This document shows positions 26,301 through 37,270 of a DNA stretch of 64,000 nucleotides, in pieces. Origin of the DNA: Membranipora membranacea. Lineage: Eukaryota; Bryozoa; Gymnolaemata; Cheilostomatida; Membraniporidae. Below the pieces are notes generated by a model. That model searched no databases and was not told the origin of the DNA. It worked only from the letters and a program-made list of their open reading frames with translations. A program made the position numbers and the translations under genes. The stretch is taken from positions 18,667,001 to 18,731,000 of the forward strand of contig OU612067.1 of NCBI GenBank assembly GCA_914767715.1. The letters are read 5' to 3'. How positions within the stretch are numbered: the first letter of the stretch is position 1; every line of letters starts with the position of its first letter.

Positions 26301-29300
26301 TCACGGTCCTATCTCACGGTCCTATCTCACGGTCCTATCTCACGGTCCTATCTCACGGTCCTATCTCACGGTCCTATCTCACGGTCCTATCTCACGGTCC
26401 TCACGGTCCTATCTCACGGTCCTATCTCACGGTCCTATCTCACGGTCCTATCTCACGGTCCTATCTCACGGTCCTATCTCACGGTCCTATCTCACGGTCC
26501 TCCTTCCTCACGGTCCTATCTCACGGTCCTATCTCACGGTCCTATCTCACGGTCCTATCTCACGGTCCTATCTCACGGTCCTATCTCACGGTCCTATCTC
26601 ACGGTCCTATCTCACGGTCCTATCTCACGGTCCTATCTCACGGTCCTATCTCACGGTCCTATCTCACGGTCCTATCTCACGGTCCTATCTCACGGTCCTA
26701 TCTCACGGTCCTATCTCACGGTCCTATCTCACGGTCCTATCTTAGACTGGAGATCAAACTCAGCAAGACAAGTTTTGTTATGCGAGTATTACGTATCATT
26801 GCTCTTACCAGCACATGTCTTGTTATCCGAGTTCAGTTTATATCCATCATGACAGGAACAGACAGCACCTCTGTGTGTACTTTTACATATATGAATACAT
26901 CCTCCTTTACTATCAGCGCAATAATCTATCTCTACAATATCAAACTTATCTCTACAATATCAAACTTATCTCTATCTACATGAGAGTCGGCAATGTAATG
27001 TTTTTACTAGATAAAATAAAGGATAACCCAAAGTATGACGAGTATTAACATATCCGAAAAGATTTGTTATGCGAATTTTAGGTATAATTACTCTTACCAT
27101 CACATGTCTTGTTATCCGAGTTCAGTTTATATCCATCATGACAGGAACAGACAGCACCTCTGTGTGTACTCTTACATATATGACTACATCCTCCTTTACT
27201 ATCAGCGCAATAATCTATCTCTACAATATCAAACTTATCTCTATCTACATGAGAGTCGGCATATTAATGTTTTATAAGAAAAGATACAGTATGACCGAAA
27301 ATATGACCAGTAATAAAATATCAGAAAAGTTTTCTTATTCCAATTTTACGTATTCTTGCTCTTACCATCACATGTCTTGTTATCCGAGTTCAGTTTATAT
27401 CCATCATGACAGGAACAGACAGCGCCTCTGTGTGTACTCTTACATATATGACTACATCCTCCTTTACTATCAGCACAATAATCTATCTCTACAATATCAA
27501 ACTTATCTCTACAATATCAAACTTATCTCTATCTACATGAGAGTCGGCATATTAATGTTTTATAAGAAAAAATACAGTATGACCGAAAATATGACCAGTA
27601 ATAAAATATCAGAAAAGTTTTCTTATTCCAATTTTACGTATTCTTGCTCTTACCATCACATGTCTTGTTATCCGAGTTCAGTTTATATCCATCATGACAG
27701 GAACAGACAGCGCCTCTGTGTGTACTCTTACATATATGACTACATCCTCCTTTACTATCAGCACAATAATCTATCTCTACAATATCAAACTTACTTATCT
27801 CTATGCACATGAGAGTTTTTATTACAGAGAAAAGCTAGAATATTACTCCTTGGTATCACCTGAAATATCTGAAAATTTGAGAAGGTGAGGATATGATTGT
27901 ACAAATTAATGAGATTATTAACATACACCGCGTAACCTACAAAAAACAGTTGGACATTGCATGACTTGACTTTACACCATGATTTTATCCCTCAATAATT
28001 TTTTTTAAACCGAATCGACGATAGATGTCAGATTTTCTTATGTACTTTTTTTTTCCTATGTTCTATGTGAACAGCAGTGTATTAAACAACGAATTTCGCA
28101 ACGTACTTGTATGTGAGTGACAAATAAACCATTCAATCAATCAATCAATCAAGACAACTTTCATTATCTAAATAAGTAGCTTTGGAGTTATCTCCTTGAT
28201 ATCTATCTAACATGACATCTTCCACGGTAGCGGAATGCCATACTACGACTCAGGCAAGCGGTAATCTACTTACCAGTACATGTTTTATTGTCTTTGTTTA
28301 GCATATATCCCACATTACATGAACACACCGCACCTGCTGGTGAATTTCTGCATAGCTCTGTGCAGCCACCGTTTTCTTCAGTGCAGTGGTCAATTTCTGT
28401 ATGAACAATAACATGATTATATACAAGAAGAGATGATTTGAAAGTTTGGTTGAGTACTCCATATAATCTGTATGTGGTGCTGATTATTTAAAAACCTGAT
28501 AGCATAAGACATTGGATTATTTTATACCTTCACTAGTTTCAGCGCTCAAACTGTGCGTTGCAGTATCAGCCACGGGTGGTGAACGTGGTTGCTAATGAAA
28601 TGCTAATACCAGCTATCCCAGCACAGTTTGAGCGTTTAAATTATACCTTCACAAGTTCTATGGTCAGATCCTAGGCGACTTTGTACTGGGCACCGACAGA
28701 ACACTTGACCAGTGTTATCATCTGTGCCTATACAGAGATGACTGCAGCCTCCATTATTCACACTGCATTTATCTGAAACAGAGGGAAAGTAAGAGGGCAG
28801 AGAGATGAAGGTTTTAGAATATAACACTTGTGATTAGACACAAGTAAAGTGGGTTAAAAGTCAGTTTCTATACTCTATTTGTTTATTTATTTATTGAGTT
28901 TTCTCAAGTTTATGATTAAAGTAAATAACTTTAGGAATCTTGTACACTACTGAACAAGTGAAAGTTGAGGTATATGACAAGAAAACATCTAAGCAAATTT
29001 AGCACAGCTTGCACACCGTAAAGAGGTTCTGCTAGAATCCTATAATGTTATTAGGGTCGTATCTGCTTACTTATGCACTTGTCGTCTTTCCTTGTATACC
29101 CAGGGCTACAGAGGTCATCAAACCGGCATTCAAATGAACCTGGAAGGTTAACACAGACTGCAGCGCAGCCGCCATTCTCAACCAAACATTCATCGATATC
29201 TAATAATCAGAAAAAATAAAATAATATGTGGTGTAATATTTTTAGGATGTTGGTCTCAAGTCACAACAAAACAATACTAGTAATCATAGAAACAACCATT

Positions 29301-32300
29301 GACCATGTGGACCCCACAATATAAAGGATCAGTCATCTGAATTCTGATCGATTGAACTGACATTGCGTGCAAGTTTTTCTAAATGAATCTTTGTTTTTAT
29401 ACGAGTTGGACATCCGATGTCCTTTGGAAGTATAAAATAACTAAGGTTTAAACATAGACAAGCCAGATGGAGAATATAGTTAGAACATACCATGGCATCC
29501 GTCTCTTCTGCTTGAATAACCATCTGAGCAGGAGCAATGTGGTGTACCTCCAAAGTCTCTAACACAGCTATGGACACCACAGTCAAGATCCTCACAAGTT
29601 TTAGGTTGTCCAATGAGTGCATCACCTGATTTTGTGCGCTGACCATTACTTGGAAACTTCTGCACTGCATTTTTACCTTTTAGTTTCTTGCTTGTTAATG
29701 ATGCGGCATTATGGCTTGTAGGGTTCTCAATCTTTGTTGTTATGTTCTCAGTTGGCGAGGAGTTGTGATTGCTTGAGGTTATTTTGCTTCTATGACTATC
29801 TTCTGACTCGTCGACCAGTTCACCGACCGGCTCAGTAGTTGTTGTTGCTTCAGGTGGTGCGATCCTGCCTGTCAGACCGACTGAGATGGTGATGACATCA
29901 GACATTAGAGGTAGCTGATAAACTGTAGTATTATTTTTATTTTCCTTATCACCTCCATCCTCTAAATCGTCCAACTCTACAAATGGATTCCATGTTGTTC
30001 TGTCCCCATTTTTTATTTCCCCTTCATCTCCATTCCCTAAATTGGGAATGCTAGTGCCTTGATTTGTTGGCGTTTTATTTCTGTCTGACCCTTCAGATGG
30101 AATTGTCGTTTGGCCTCCATTTTTTATTTGCTTATCCACATCATCCTCGAAATCATGAATGCGGTTGCTTTCATTTGTTGGAGTTTTCCTTTCGTCTGAC
30201 TCTACAAACTGATTCTTTGATGTTCTGTACCCGTTTTTTATTCCCTCTACACCACTATTCTCTAAATCGGGTTTGCTAGTGCTTTTGTTTGTCGGAGTTT
30301 CCTTGCCATCAGACTCTTCAGATAGGACGTTTTTTGCGTTACCTCCACTTTTTATTTTCTCTTCATCTCTGTGTCTTGTAGAGTTACGTTCAGTTTTGTG
30401 TTGCCTTGATTTGCTGGAAATCAAGGCTGAATCAGCTGCCAGAGTTAGGGATGAAGAATTTAGATACTTAGCTGCTCCGTGATCAAGTATGGGCTCTCCA
30501 GTGCCGCTGCATGTCTGAGATGTCCAGTTAAATGTCCATTTATCTTGCTTGCATTTGCAAGAAAATGTAGAGGAATCAAAATAAAGTCCTTTTTCATCTT
30601 CACATGTAAACCAATACTGATTCTGATCTGGCTTGCACACCCCACCACCCCAGCTATGGTCTTGTGTACCTTTTGAAAAGCAGGCGTCACGGATGAAACA
30701 GGTGTTAGCTCTTATTTCCAGCCCCTTCAAAAGAAAGAAAAACAATGTAACCAGTTTTATATGGCTATTATAACCCTAAACAGATTGATCACAATTACAC
30801 AGAATGTCATTGCAAATCTGATTTGCCTAAAGGAAGTGCTTTCCCCATGTGAGTGAGCGATTTTTGAAACAAATGTGTCTAATTGGAAGACCAAGTGAGT
30901 GATAATTTTGAGCGATGTGATAGTGCACTACTTGTTTACTAAGCTTGCTATTTTCTTAAATGACACAGGTAGGATGTGTTGACATGTAGCACAACTTACA
31001 TCTCCAGGTCGACATCGTAAGCATTCTCTGTTATCGACTGCATATTTATGTGCCTTATTATCATATTGGTGAGCCGATGCAGATTCGGACTTTTTTCTCA
31101 CATGTATGAGCATGTCACCAGATATCCAGTCAGGTAACTCACACACAACCTCTCCTCTACTCTTATATACAGCAGGCAGGTGAGGGGCTGAGATCGTAAA
31201 CTCATGGGTTATCTGTCAAAACAGCACATGTCAAAACCCATAATCCTTTGAATCTTGAGAAAGAAAAAACGTAAGATTTTGTGACCACACTGTGTCGTGA
31301 TGTTGCTACTCCTAGTCAGGTGTTGACCTAAACTTTGTGACTGATCTACTAAAAAAATTAGCTAAAAAATATTTAAAATACCTACAAGTTGCGACCAAAA
31401 CAATGACAGAAGGTAACGGTCAATCAGTAGCCCTATTTTTTAACTGTATATTCATACTACTGCTATTGCCCGCATGCATTGAATACTGGGAGATAAAAAT
31501 TAGCCTACACACTTCAATAACATATCTACAGTAGACATTGAAAAACATGTTGTCTAAGGGTTGTCTGAGGGTTGTCTGAGGGTTGTCTGAGGGTTGTCTG
31601 AGGGTTGTCTGAGGGTTGTCTGAGGGTTGTCTGAGGGTTGTCTGAGGGTTGTCTGGGGGTTGTACGTGGGATTATATGACATTCCGTTATCAATTATTGG
31701 AAAGCAAGTAAATCCTACTACATCCGTCTGGGTCGTAAACAGCAGTGATAACATAATGTGTGGCAGTTATAAGGTTGCCTGCCTGCCTGCCTGCCTGCCT
31801 GCCTGGCTAAGTAAAATATTTAGCGGCAAATCTCTGGGCTTAAAGATTTTAGCAAAAGCATGAAAGGAGAAAATATTATTGATTGTAAACTAAAAAAAAG
31901 ATATACAAATACTCACAGGATGCCGAAATGTCAGAATACACTGCAGAGAATCATGCTTTTGGAAATCTTGGCCGCTAACTATTGTAGAATAACAAGCCTG
32001 GTATGCTATATCTGTGTTGCAGCATGTTTGTCTTGAATCTGCAAACACAACAAGCATTACTCAACCTGATGTTACTTTTTTGAAAATGCAGATCAGTTTT
32101 CATCAAATTGGACGGCTTTCATAAAATACACTAAGATCGGGTCTAAGAGGTGGCTCTGTTGGTTAGACCGCCAAGTTGGTTGTTGGTTAGACCACAAATG
32201 TTGAAGGTCATGGGTTCGAATCCCACAGTAGCCCATCGACTATTGGGGTTCGGTTGGTCCCCAGGTGCGCTCCGACCCACCTGCAAACAGAGAGCAACCT

Positions 32301-32992
32301 GGCACAGATCATGCGGCCTCACCCATAAGGCAACTGATATTTCTCCACCCATGCTTCGGGATGTGGTGTGTGATATGAAAACTTGATTTTAATCAACCAT
32401 TTAATCAACCATTTTAAATCAGGTCAATATTTTCTGGGACTGGTTCTTTAATAAAATTACAAATTGCTTTGTTATACTCAATATTGACAAATAAATAACA
32501 AAATTACCTTGAGCGGTATCTGCCCAGGTTAGCTGGTATTGAAGGATGAGTACTGCGTTCAGGGTAACAGCGAAATGCCTCTACAGAAACCATGAGGATA
32601 AATAAAATTACAAAGATAGTAGATCATTATTTGGGGACAACTAAAATTGTGCTGCACAATATCAATCATAACCCAGGAAATGTCTGACACTTCAAAGGTA
32701 GATAAACAAAATGATATCATGACTGCTGTTGAATGTTGATTTACTATACTGTAATTTAGATGGCTAACAGCTACCCTTATACTGATTACTCATAGTCATA
32801 CTGGAGGCATTGCAGGTGAAAATGCATCCATTGTGATGGCAGGAGTGTGTCCGCTGGGTATCCGGAGTGTGTCCGGAGTGTGTCCGGAGTGTGTCCGCTG
32901 GGTATCCCGAGTGTCTGTGAGTCCACAGTCTTGGTAGTAAATAGTCCTAAACATTGACTCACCTGTAGGTGTGATAGCCGCAGCATCGTCAT
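23380..32992 (-). CDS. Secreted multi-EGF-domain protein with a repetitive stalk
   Basis: Thirteen exons on the minus strand: 32963-32992, 32508-32580, 31917-32038, 31000-31212, 29491-30724, 29071-29199, 28647-28772, 28274-28396, 27654-27776, 27366-27488, 27098-27220, 26809-26931 and 23380-23531. The phases close to 897 residues. A signal peptide spans about residues 1-30. A Cys-containing N-terminal region runs to about residue 230. A low-complexity Ser/Thr/Asn/Lys stalk follows, with about four diverged repeats of roughly 35 residues containing TPTN and IKNG. Then come an EGF-like module and eight further one-exon EGF modules, several starting DIDEC or EIDYC as in calcium-binding EGF domains. 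Every EGF exon is split in the same phase (G|AT or G|AR), the arrangement that lets exons duplicate without frame loss. No transmembrane segment is seen, so it is likely secreted. I do not recognise a named orthologue. Confidence 0.88.
23793..26742 (+). repeat. 13-bp minisatellite, about 2.95 kb, in the last intron of the EGF gene
   Basis: The basic unit is TCACGGTCCTATC, roughly 225 copies, with interspersed 9-bp short units (TCACGGTCC) and rare units carrying CTTCC. Almost no point mutations are visible, so homogenisation is recent. The unit has no in-frame stop, so plus-strand frames of 681 and 1066 codons stay open across it. These are artefacts of the repeat. The array lies between EGF exons 26809-26931 and 23380-23531. 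Confidence 0.97.
26809..27776 (-). repeat. Tandem array of four duplicated EGF exons
   Basis: Four 123-bp exons (26809-26931, 27098-27220, 27366-27488, 27654-27776) begin at offsets of 289, 268 and 288 bp. They encode near-identical modules [12 protein letters not shown] followed by [17 protein letters not shown]. The flanking intron DNA is also repeated, and the third and fourth units look almost identical including introns. A 20-bp stretch next to the acceptor is itself duplicated in units 1 and 3. Confidence 0.93.
28534..28640. mobile_element. 107-bp TIR element that duplicated an EGF-exon splice donor
   Basis: Terminal inverted repeats TTTCAGCGCTCAAACTGTGC (28537) and GCACAGTTTGAGCGTTTAAA (ending 28640) differ at only two positions. 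The flanks share the direct repeat TTATACCTTCAC at 28522-28533 and 28641-28652. The right copy spans the minus-strand exon 28647-28772/intron junction, so the donor GAAG|GTATAA now exists twice. Confidence 0.75.
31551..31804. repeat. 11-bp and tetranucleotide tandem repeats in an EGF gene intron
   Basis: About ten copies of GGGTTGTCTGA occupy 31551-31660. About seven copies of TGCC occupy 31776-31804. Both lie in the intron between exons 31917-32038 and 31000-31212. Confidence 0.9.
32140..32370 (+). mobile_element. tRNA-derived SINE, copy 2
   Basis: Box A-like TTGGTTAGACCGCC and box B GGTTCGAATCC are followed by a body shared with the copy at 20134, including CATCGACTATTGGGGTTCGG and AACAGAGAGCAACCTGG. 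It lies in an EGF gene intron, antisense to the gene. Confidence 0.75.
32850..32910. repeat. Short GTGTCCGGAGT tandem repeat
   Basis: Three to four imperfect 11-bp copies alternate with a CTGGGTATCC segment, inside the first intron of the EGF gene. Confidence 0.7.
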
Positions 32993-33362
32993 TTACTATC
33001 CTTCTGTCACTGATACATACATGCCTTACTGCTCCAAAATAATATCCTTCTCAAGATAACATACACGATACAATGACCGACCAGCATATAGGTAAAATGA
33101 AATTCCGCAGGTAAGCACATCACTCAAGCCATTCTTTGAGCGTAACCATGCAGGCTGGTATATCGGCTTTTGGTTACCTTTGAATGATCGATGTAAATAA
33201 TCTCTTTATTGAGACTGGAATGTAAAGCACCCTGGAGGCATGGTGTTTTGCAAACATAATTCTTGTCAGCAGTTAGACAACTTTTAAAGAAAACTGAGTA
33301 AATTAATGCTTGGATCATTGTCCATCAATACTATCTCCATTTTATCCATGATCAGAATGCTA

Positions 33363-33615
33363 GGATAAAATTGATTTTTGATTCAGAATCCGCACCATTG
33401 AAAACCCTGTGAGACAGGGTTTCCAAATCATTGGAGGCTTGAATGTTGATAAATTGTAATTTTAGTGACGAAATTCAAGAAAAATTCTGCCAAATGGTCC
33501 GCAAAACTGGCAGAAATTGATATAATTGACTAACCGAATACCAAAATTATTTCCCAAACTATGTCCCTATCAGTTTTCAATGGTGCAGATTCTGAATCAA
33601 AAATCCTTTATATCC
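33363..33615. mobile_element. 253-bp TIR element with TA flanks (mariner-type MITE candidate)
   Basis: Inverted arms about 42 bp long share GATTTTTGATTCAGAATC and GCACCATTGAAAA at each end with few mismatches. TA dinucleotides flank both ends (33361-33362 and 33616-33617). No coding capacity. Confidence 0.6.
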
Positions 33616-33617
33616 TA

Positions 33618-34568
33618 CTATAAGCGGATATCAAGATAACCCTCTTTTCAGCACGTTTTTCCAATGTGGCGTGGGTTAAAAGTACCATACTGGAGAGAGG
33701 ACAACTCCGAATAGAGGCCTCAATCAGAGCTCAGAAAACTGTCTATTAGAATTCTATCCTCATTTTGAATCATATTATGCCATTTAATCTTGTATCTTGG
33801 TTGTATCCTGTTTGTGCTGGCACGTTCCAACAATTGTGTTGGCAGTATGCCCTTGGCCTTTTTGGGATTGGCTAATTGCTCAAAATCCCGGTTGCAGTGA
33901 AAGTTATCACCAAGCTAGCCGATCGTGACAAGCTTATCAAGACAGGTATTCTGACTGCATACCGAGTTTTAGTGCCATACCAATTTCCAGACACACCAGT
34001 TGATAACTTTTGTGCTGGTAATGGAAAATCTATAATAAAAATGCAACTATTTCTACGTTTGCTACCCTGTCTATACAGCAAAAGTTGTAATGTAACCAGT
34101 GTATCTCTCAAGCAGCTTTTAGCATTACTATTATCGCCTTGTGCAGAGGCGCTTCTGATCGCTTCGTACTGTGTGTGATCAGTGTACAGTGAATATGCTG
34201 GTGTGTTCATTCATTCCAGATTTGAAACACATTATACATAAAGTATACATGGATCACAACATTGTGCCCCAGCTCTTCTTTGTCTTATTCTACTCCAGTA
34301 AGTTGTTTTTTTACCTGCAGCAGGAAATATGGCAAACATTATATACTATGACACTTGTCCATACCTTACCAATTTTTTTTACTATGCAAGAGCTAACAAA
34401 AGTATCATGGAGTTAAATAAGCTATATAATAATATAATAAAAAAAATTATAATAAATATAATTGTCATTGCCCTGAAACTTATTCTGACAATTTCTCGAG
34501 GTCAATGGTACATAGCAGATGTCATTACTTACATACAATAAGTGTATGACAAGGGTAGTAAGAGCAAC
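33618..34568. other. Gap upstream of the secreted-protein cluster
   Basis: A frame is open on both strands around 33872-34210, but no domain or supporting splice structure is recognised. The last 60 bases before 34569 (with GTCAATGG, TACATAGCAGATG) recur upstream of 38098 and partly upstream of 35808, so they are the duplicated 5' flank of the gene family. Confidence 0.4.
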
Positions 34569-35467
34569 ATGAGTTATATAATCATCGCCATGAGCTCTCT
34601 GCTGACGGTAAGTTTCCCGTTTGGCTATAATGTACTGGTGTTCTATTTTTATATTTTAGTTCTGTATACTATTGTCCTACCAGCAATAGCAGAGACAACA
34701 TAAAATAGGTTTAATGTAGATTGGATGTAGTATATTAAGGCATTACCATCAGTTTATTTTCTTTGTGTGATATTTTCTCTAGGTTACTGCTGCATCACAG
34801 ACAGGCCAGTGGCGTATATTAGCACTCACGGCCCACAGATTTCCGTGAGTGGCTGAATAGCTCAGTGTGTAGAGCGGCTGCCTAATAATCAATGATAATA
34901 AAATTGATGTGGGTTCGAATCCCATCAAGGTCTGTTTTTTTTTTCAAATGGGTGCTTTATAACTGGAGCATTTTTACCGTAATCTTCTACTGCTATTGAG
35001 TTGTTTTCTGAAAGTATCCAACAGCTCAGTGAGCTATTGAAATACCTCTCTGCTTGCACTATTTTGCTACAGATATGCAAAAATTTCCGTGGTGGGAGGG
35101 CGCTTAAGCTTAAGCGCCCCTCCCACACCCTCCCCGCCACGCCTACGGCGTGTGGATCGGGCTGCGCCCGATTATTATGCTCATCTCTGAAAAGTCAGTG
35201 AGTGAAATTTTTTAGAATATACGCCCCTGAGACAGGCAGATATGACTCTTACTTTATAACTGATAGGAAACAGCAGGAGATAACCCGGCACAGAGAAGTT
35301 AGGGGTGCAGGTAACATTGCTGCAGCTTGCACTACATACATAGACACTGAGTGCATGCAACACTTGAGTCTTTAATGAGAAAAAGAGACACTGGTCTGGG
35401 TCCAGAAGAACCGGTTGGTGCCGGTAGCAATGAGAGATGTATCACAGCGATAAGGACTCTCTGTTAG
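34569..35467 (+). pseudogene. Small secreted Cys protein family, copy 1 (disrupted)
   Basis: Exon 1 (34569-34607) encodes a shortened signal peptide and ends at GTAAGT. Relative to the other copies it has lost 18 bases. Exon 2 begins after an acceptor at about 34783 and runs in the family frame until a 423-bp hAT-like insertion at 34807-35229. It resumes at 35238 with the family block ending GAGNIAAACTTYI. After the second cysteine the frame is broken with an early stop. The tail, with the last cysteine pair and stop TAG at 35465-35467, is still recognisable in another frame. The copy is therefore broken at least twice. Confidence 0.8.
34807..35229. mobile_element. 423-bp hAT-like nonautonomous element with 8-bp target duplication
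   Basis: The ends are CAGTGGCGTATATT and, inverted, CAGGGGCGTATATT. The flanks are perfect 8-bp direct repeats AGACAGGC at 34799-34806 and 35230-35237, the size expected for hAT transposases. Removing the element and one repeat restores the exon sequence seen in the intact paralogue at 37046. Inside, 34850-34932 is tRNA-like (box A TAGCTCAGTGTGTAGAGC, box B GGTTCGAATCC), suggesting a captured tRNA or SINE piece. Confidence 0.85.
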
Positions 35468-35807
35468 CATCAATTCTCTGCAGATAGCCTTTCACTCTTT
35501 TCAATTTTCAATACCACATTGTACAAAGTTTTTAATTTTACAAAATGAATATTGAGTTTTCAATAAGTTTTATATGGCGGCCCATAGTGACATCTCGAGA
35601 TGAGAGAACTCGAATTGTAGTCAGTCTGAAACCAAAATGGATACAGTAGAGACATAACAACAATTTCTTTTTGGCGCAAAGTCACTGACATTCCAGGGTT
35701 AAAACATGTTTTGCAATCTTGGGAACCTGTTCAAGGTCATCGGCATGTAGCATATGTTGTTACTTACTTAAACGACTCCGAATAATATTATAACATTGGT
35801 AAGAGAT

Positions 35808-37270
35808 ATGAGTTATAAGATGATCGCTGCGAGCTTTCTGCTATTGCTTCATCATTTGATGGTGGTAAGTTTCCCCGTCGGATATTACAGACTGTCTTTT
35901 AACAGACTGGTGTATTATGACACCTGTATTGTATTGAATGAGTCTGGTTGTGCTCAGTACTACTAGCTTTGTTTACAAGAAATAAAGGCCCCATTGACAT
36001 AAATAGGGGACATTAATTATAGGTTAATGGTTTGTGGTCGTTTCATACTAGCTTACTTATCCGTTACCGATTTATTAAGTGCTTGATTTATTAAGTGATT
36101 GATTTATGATTTATTGAGTGATTGATTTATTGAGTGATTGATTTATTGAGTGATTGATTTATTGAGTGATTGATTTATTGAGTGATTGATTTATTGAGTG
36201 ATTGATTTATTAAGTGACTGCTGATTCATTGGGTAATTGATATTTATTGAGTGATTGATTTATTGAGTGATTGATTTATTGAGTGATTTATTTATTGAGT
36301 GATTGATTTATTGATTGATTGATTTTTGTTGTGACTTTCTTTATTCAATATGGCTACTAGTAATGTCCTGATTATTATTTTAGTATAATAAGTTAGAAGA
36401 ATGGAGCCAAATGTAAATCCATTGAGATGAGAGCAAGAAACGAAGCAGGCGTCTCTGATATAACAGTTCAGAATGTTATTTATTGTGTGATTCAGAAGTT
36501 AAAAATGGTCCATCACTCTGTTTAAAATTAAAAACTGGTATCATGAGTAAGGGAGAACTGGAAATATTCAATTGCTGTTGTGTGTTGATCACATTTCTGT
36601 TTCAATATTCCGACATATTTCAGACATTGATGTTAGCAGCGAGTCCTTATCACTGTCTTACATCCCGTACTACCACCCACATTAACTGGACCCACGGCCG
36701 CAGTCTCAAGTGGCGTACATTCATTGACAATGTAAGTAGTGCAAGCTCCAGCAATGTTACCTGCACCCCTAACTTCTCTGTGCCGGGTTATCTCCTGCTG
36801 ATTCTTATCAGATATGAAGTAAGAGTCATATCTGCCAGTCTGTGATGCAGCAGTAACCTGGAGAAAATATCACATTTTATGGGTAACGGTAGTTTAAGCG
36901 CTCAATCGGTGGAGGGATGCTGGTAGAGGCCCAGTTGGTTGGTTGGTGGGGGAAAGTGGTTGATAATAAAATGCCTCTACCAGCATCCCTCCACCGTTTG
37001 AGCGCTTAAACTACCGTTACCCATAAAATGTGATATTTTCTCCAGGTTACTGCTGCATCACAGACTGGCAGATATGACTCTTACTTCATATCTGATAAGA
37101 ATCAGCAGGAGATAACCCGGCACAGAGAAGTTAGGGGTGCAGGTAACATTGCTGGAGCTTGCACTACTTACATTGTCAATGAATGTACGCCACTTGAGAC
37201 TGCGGCCGTGGGTCCAGTTAATGTGGGTGGTAGTACGGGATGTAAGACAGTGATAAGGACTCGCTGCTAA
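35808..37270 (+). CDS. Small secreted four-cysteine protein, copy 2 (apparently intact)
   Basis: Two exons, 35808-35864 and 37046-37270, both in phase 0, give a predicted 93-residue protein. Exon 1 is a 19-codon signal-peptide exon (hydrophobic FLLLLHHLMV) ending at GTAAGT. Exon 2 follows TTTTCTCCAG and encodes a 74-residue mature region with four cysteines in a C-x7-C ... GC-x7-C pattern, the last cysteine being the C-terminal residue. A canonical AATAAA lies at 37419-37424, and the 3' flank is conserved in copy 4. The 1181-bp intron contains the left arm of a palindrome. I do not recognise the family; no function is assigned. If the palindrome is an assembly artefact, the exon 1-exon 2 pairing still holds because both lie in the same orientation. 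Confidence 0.6.

Noticed and set aside
23778-26983. Plus-strand frames of 681 and 1066 codons rich in Ser/His/Leu
   Set aside because: Two frames are open at once because the 13-bp unit has no stop codon. This is tandem-repeat translation, antisense to the EGF gene intron.
27069-27812. 247-codon plus-strand frame
   Set aside because: It is the antisense shadow of the duplicated EGF exons, which have consistent splice sites and cysteine patterns on the minus strand.
34850-34932. Candidate tRNA gene
   Set aside because: Boxes A and B are good, but the anticodon arm and acceptor stem do not fold convincingly and it lies inside a hAT-like element, so it is treated as tRNA-derived.
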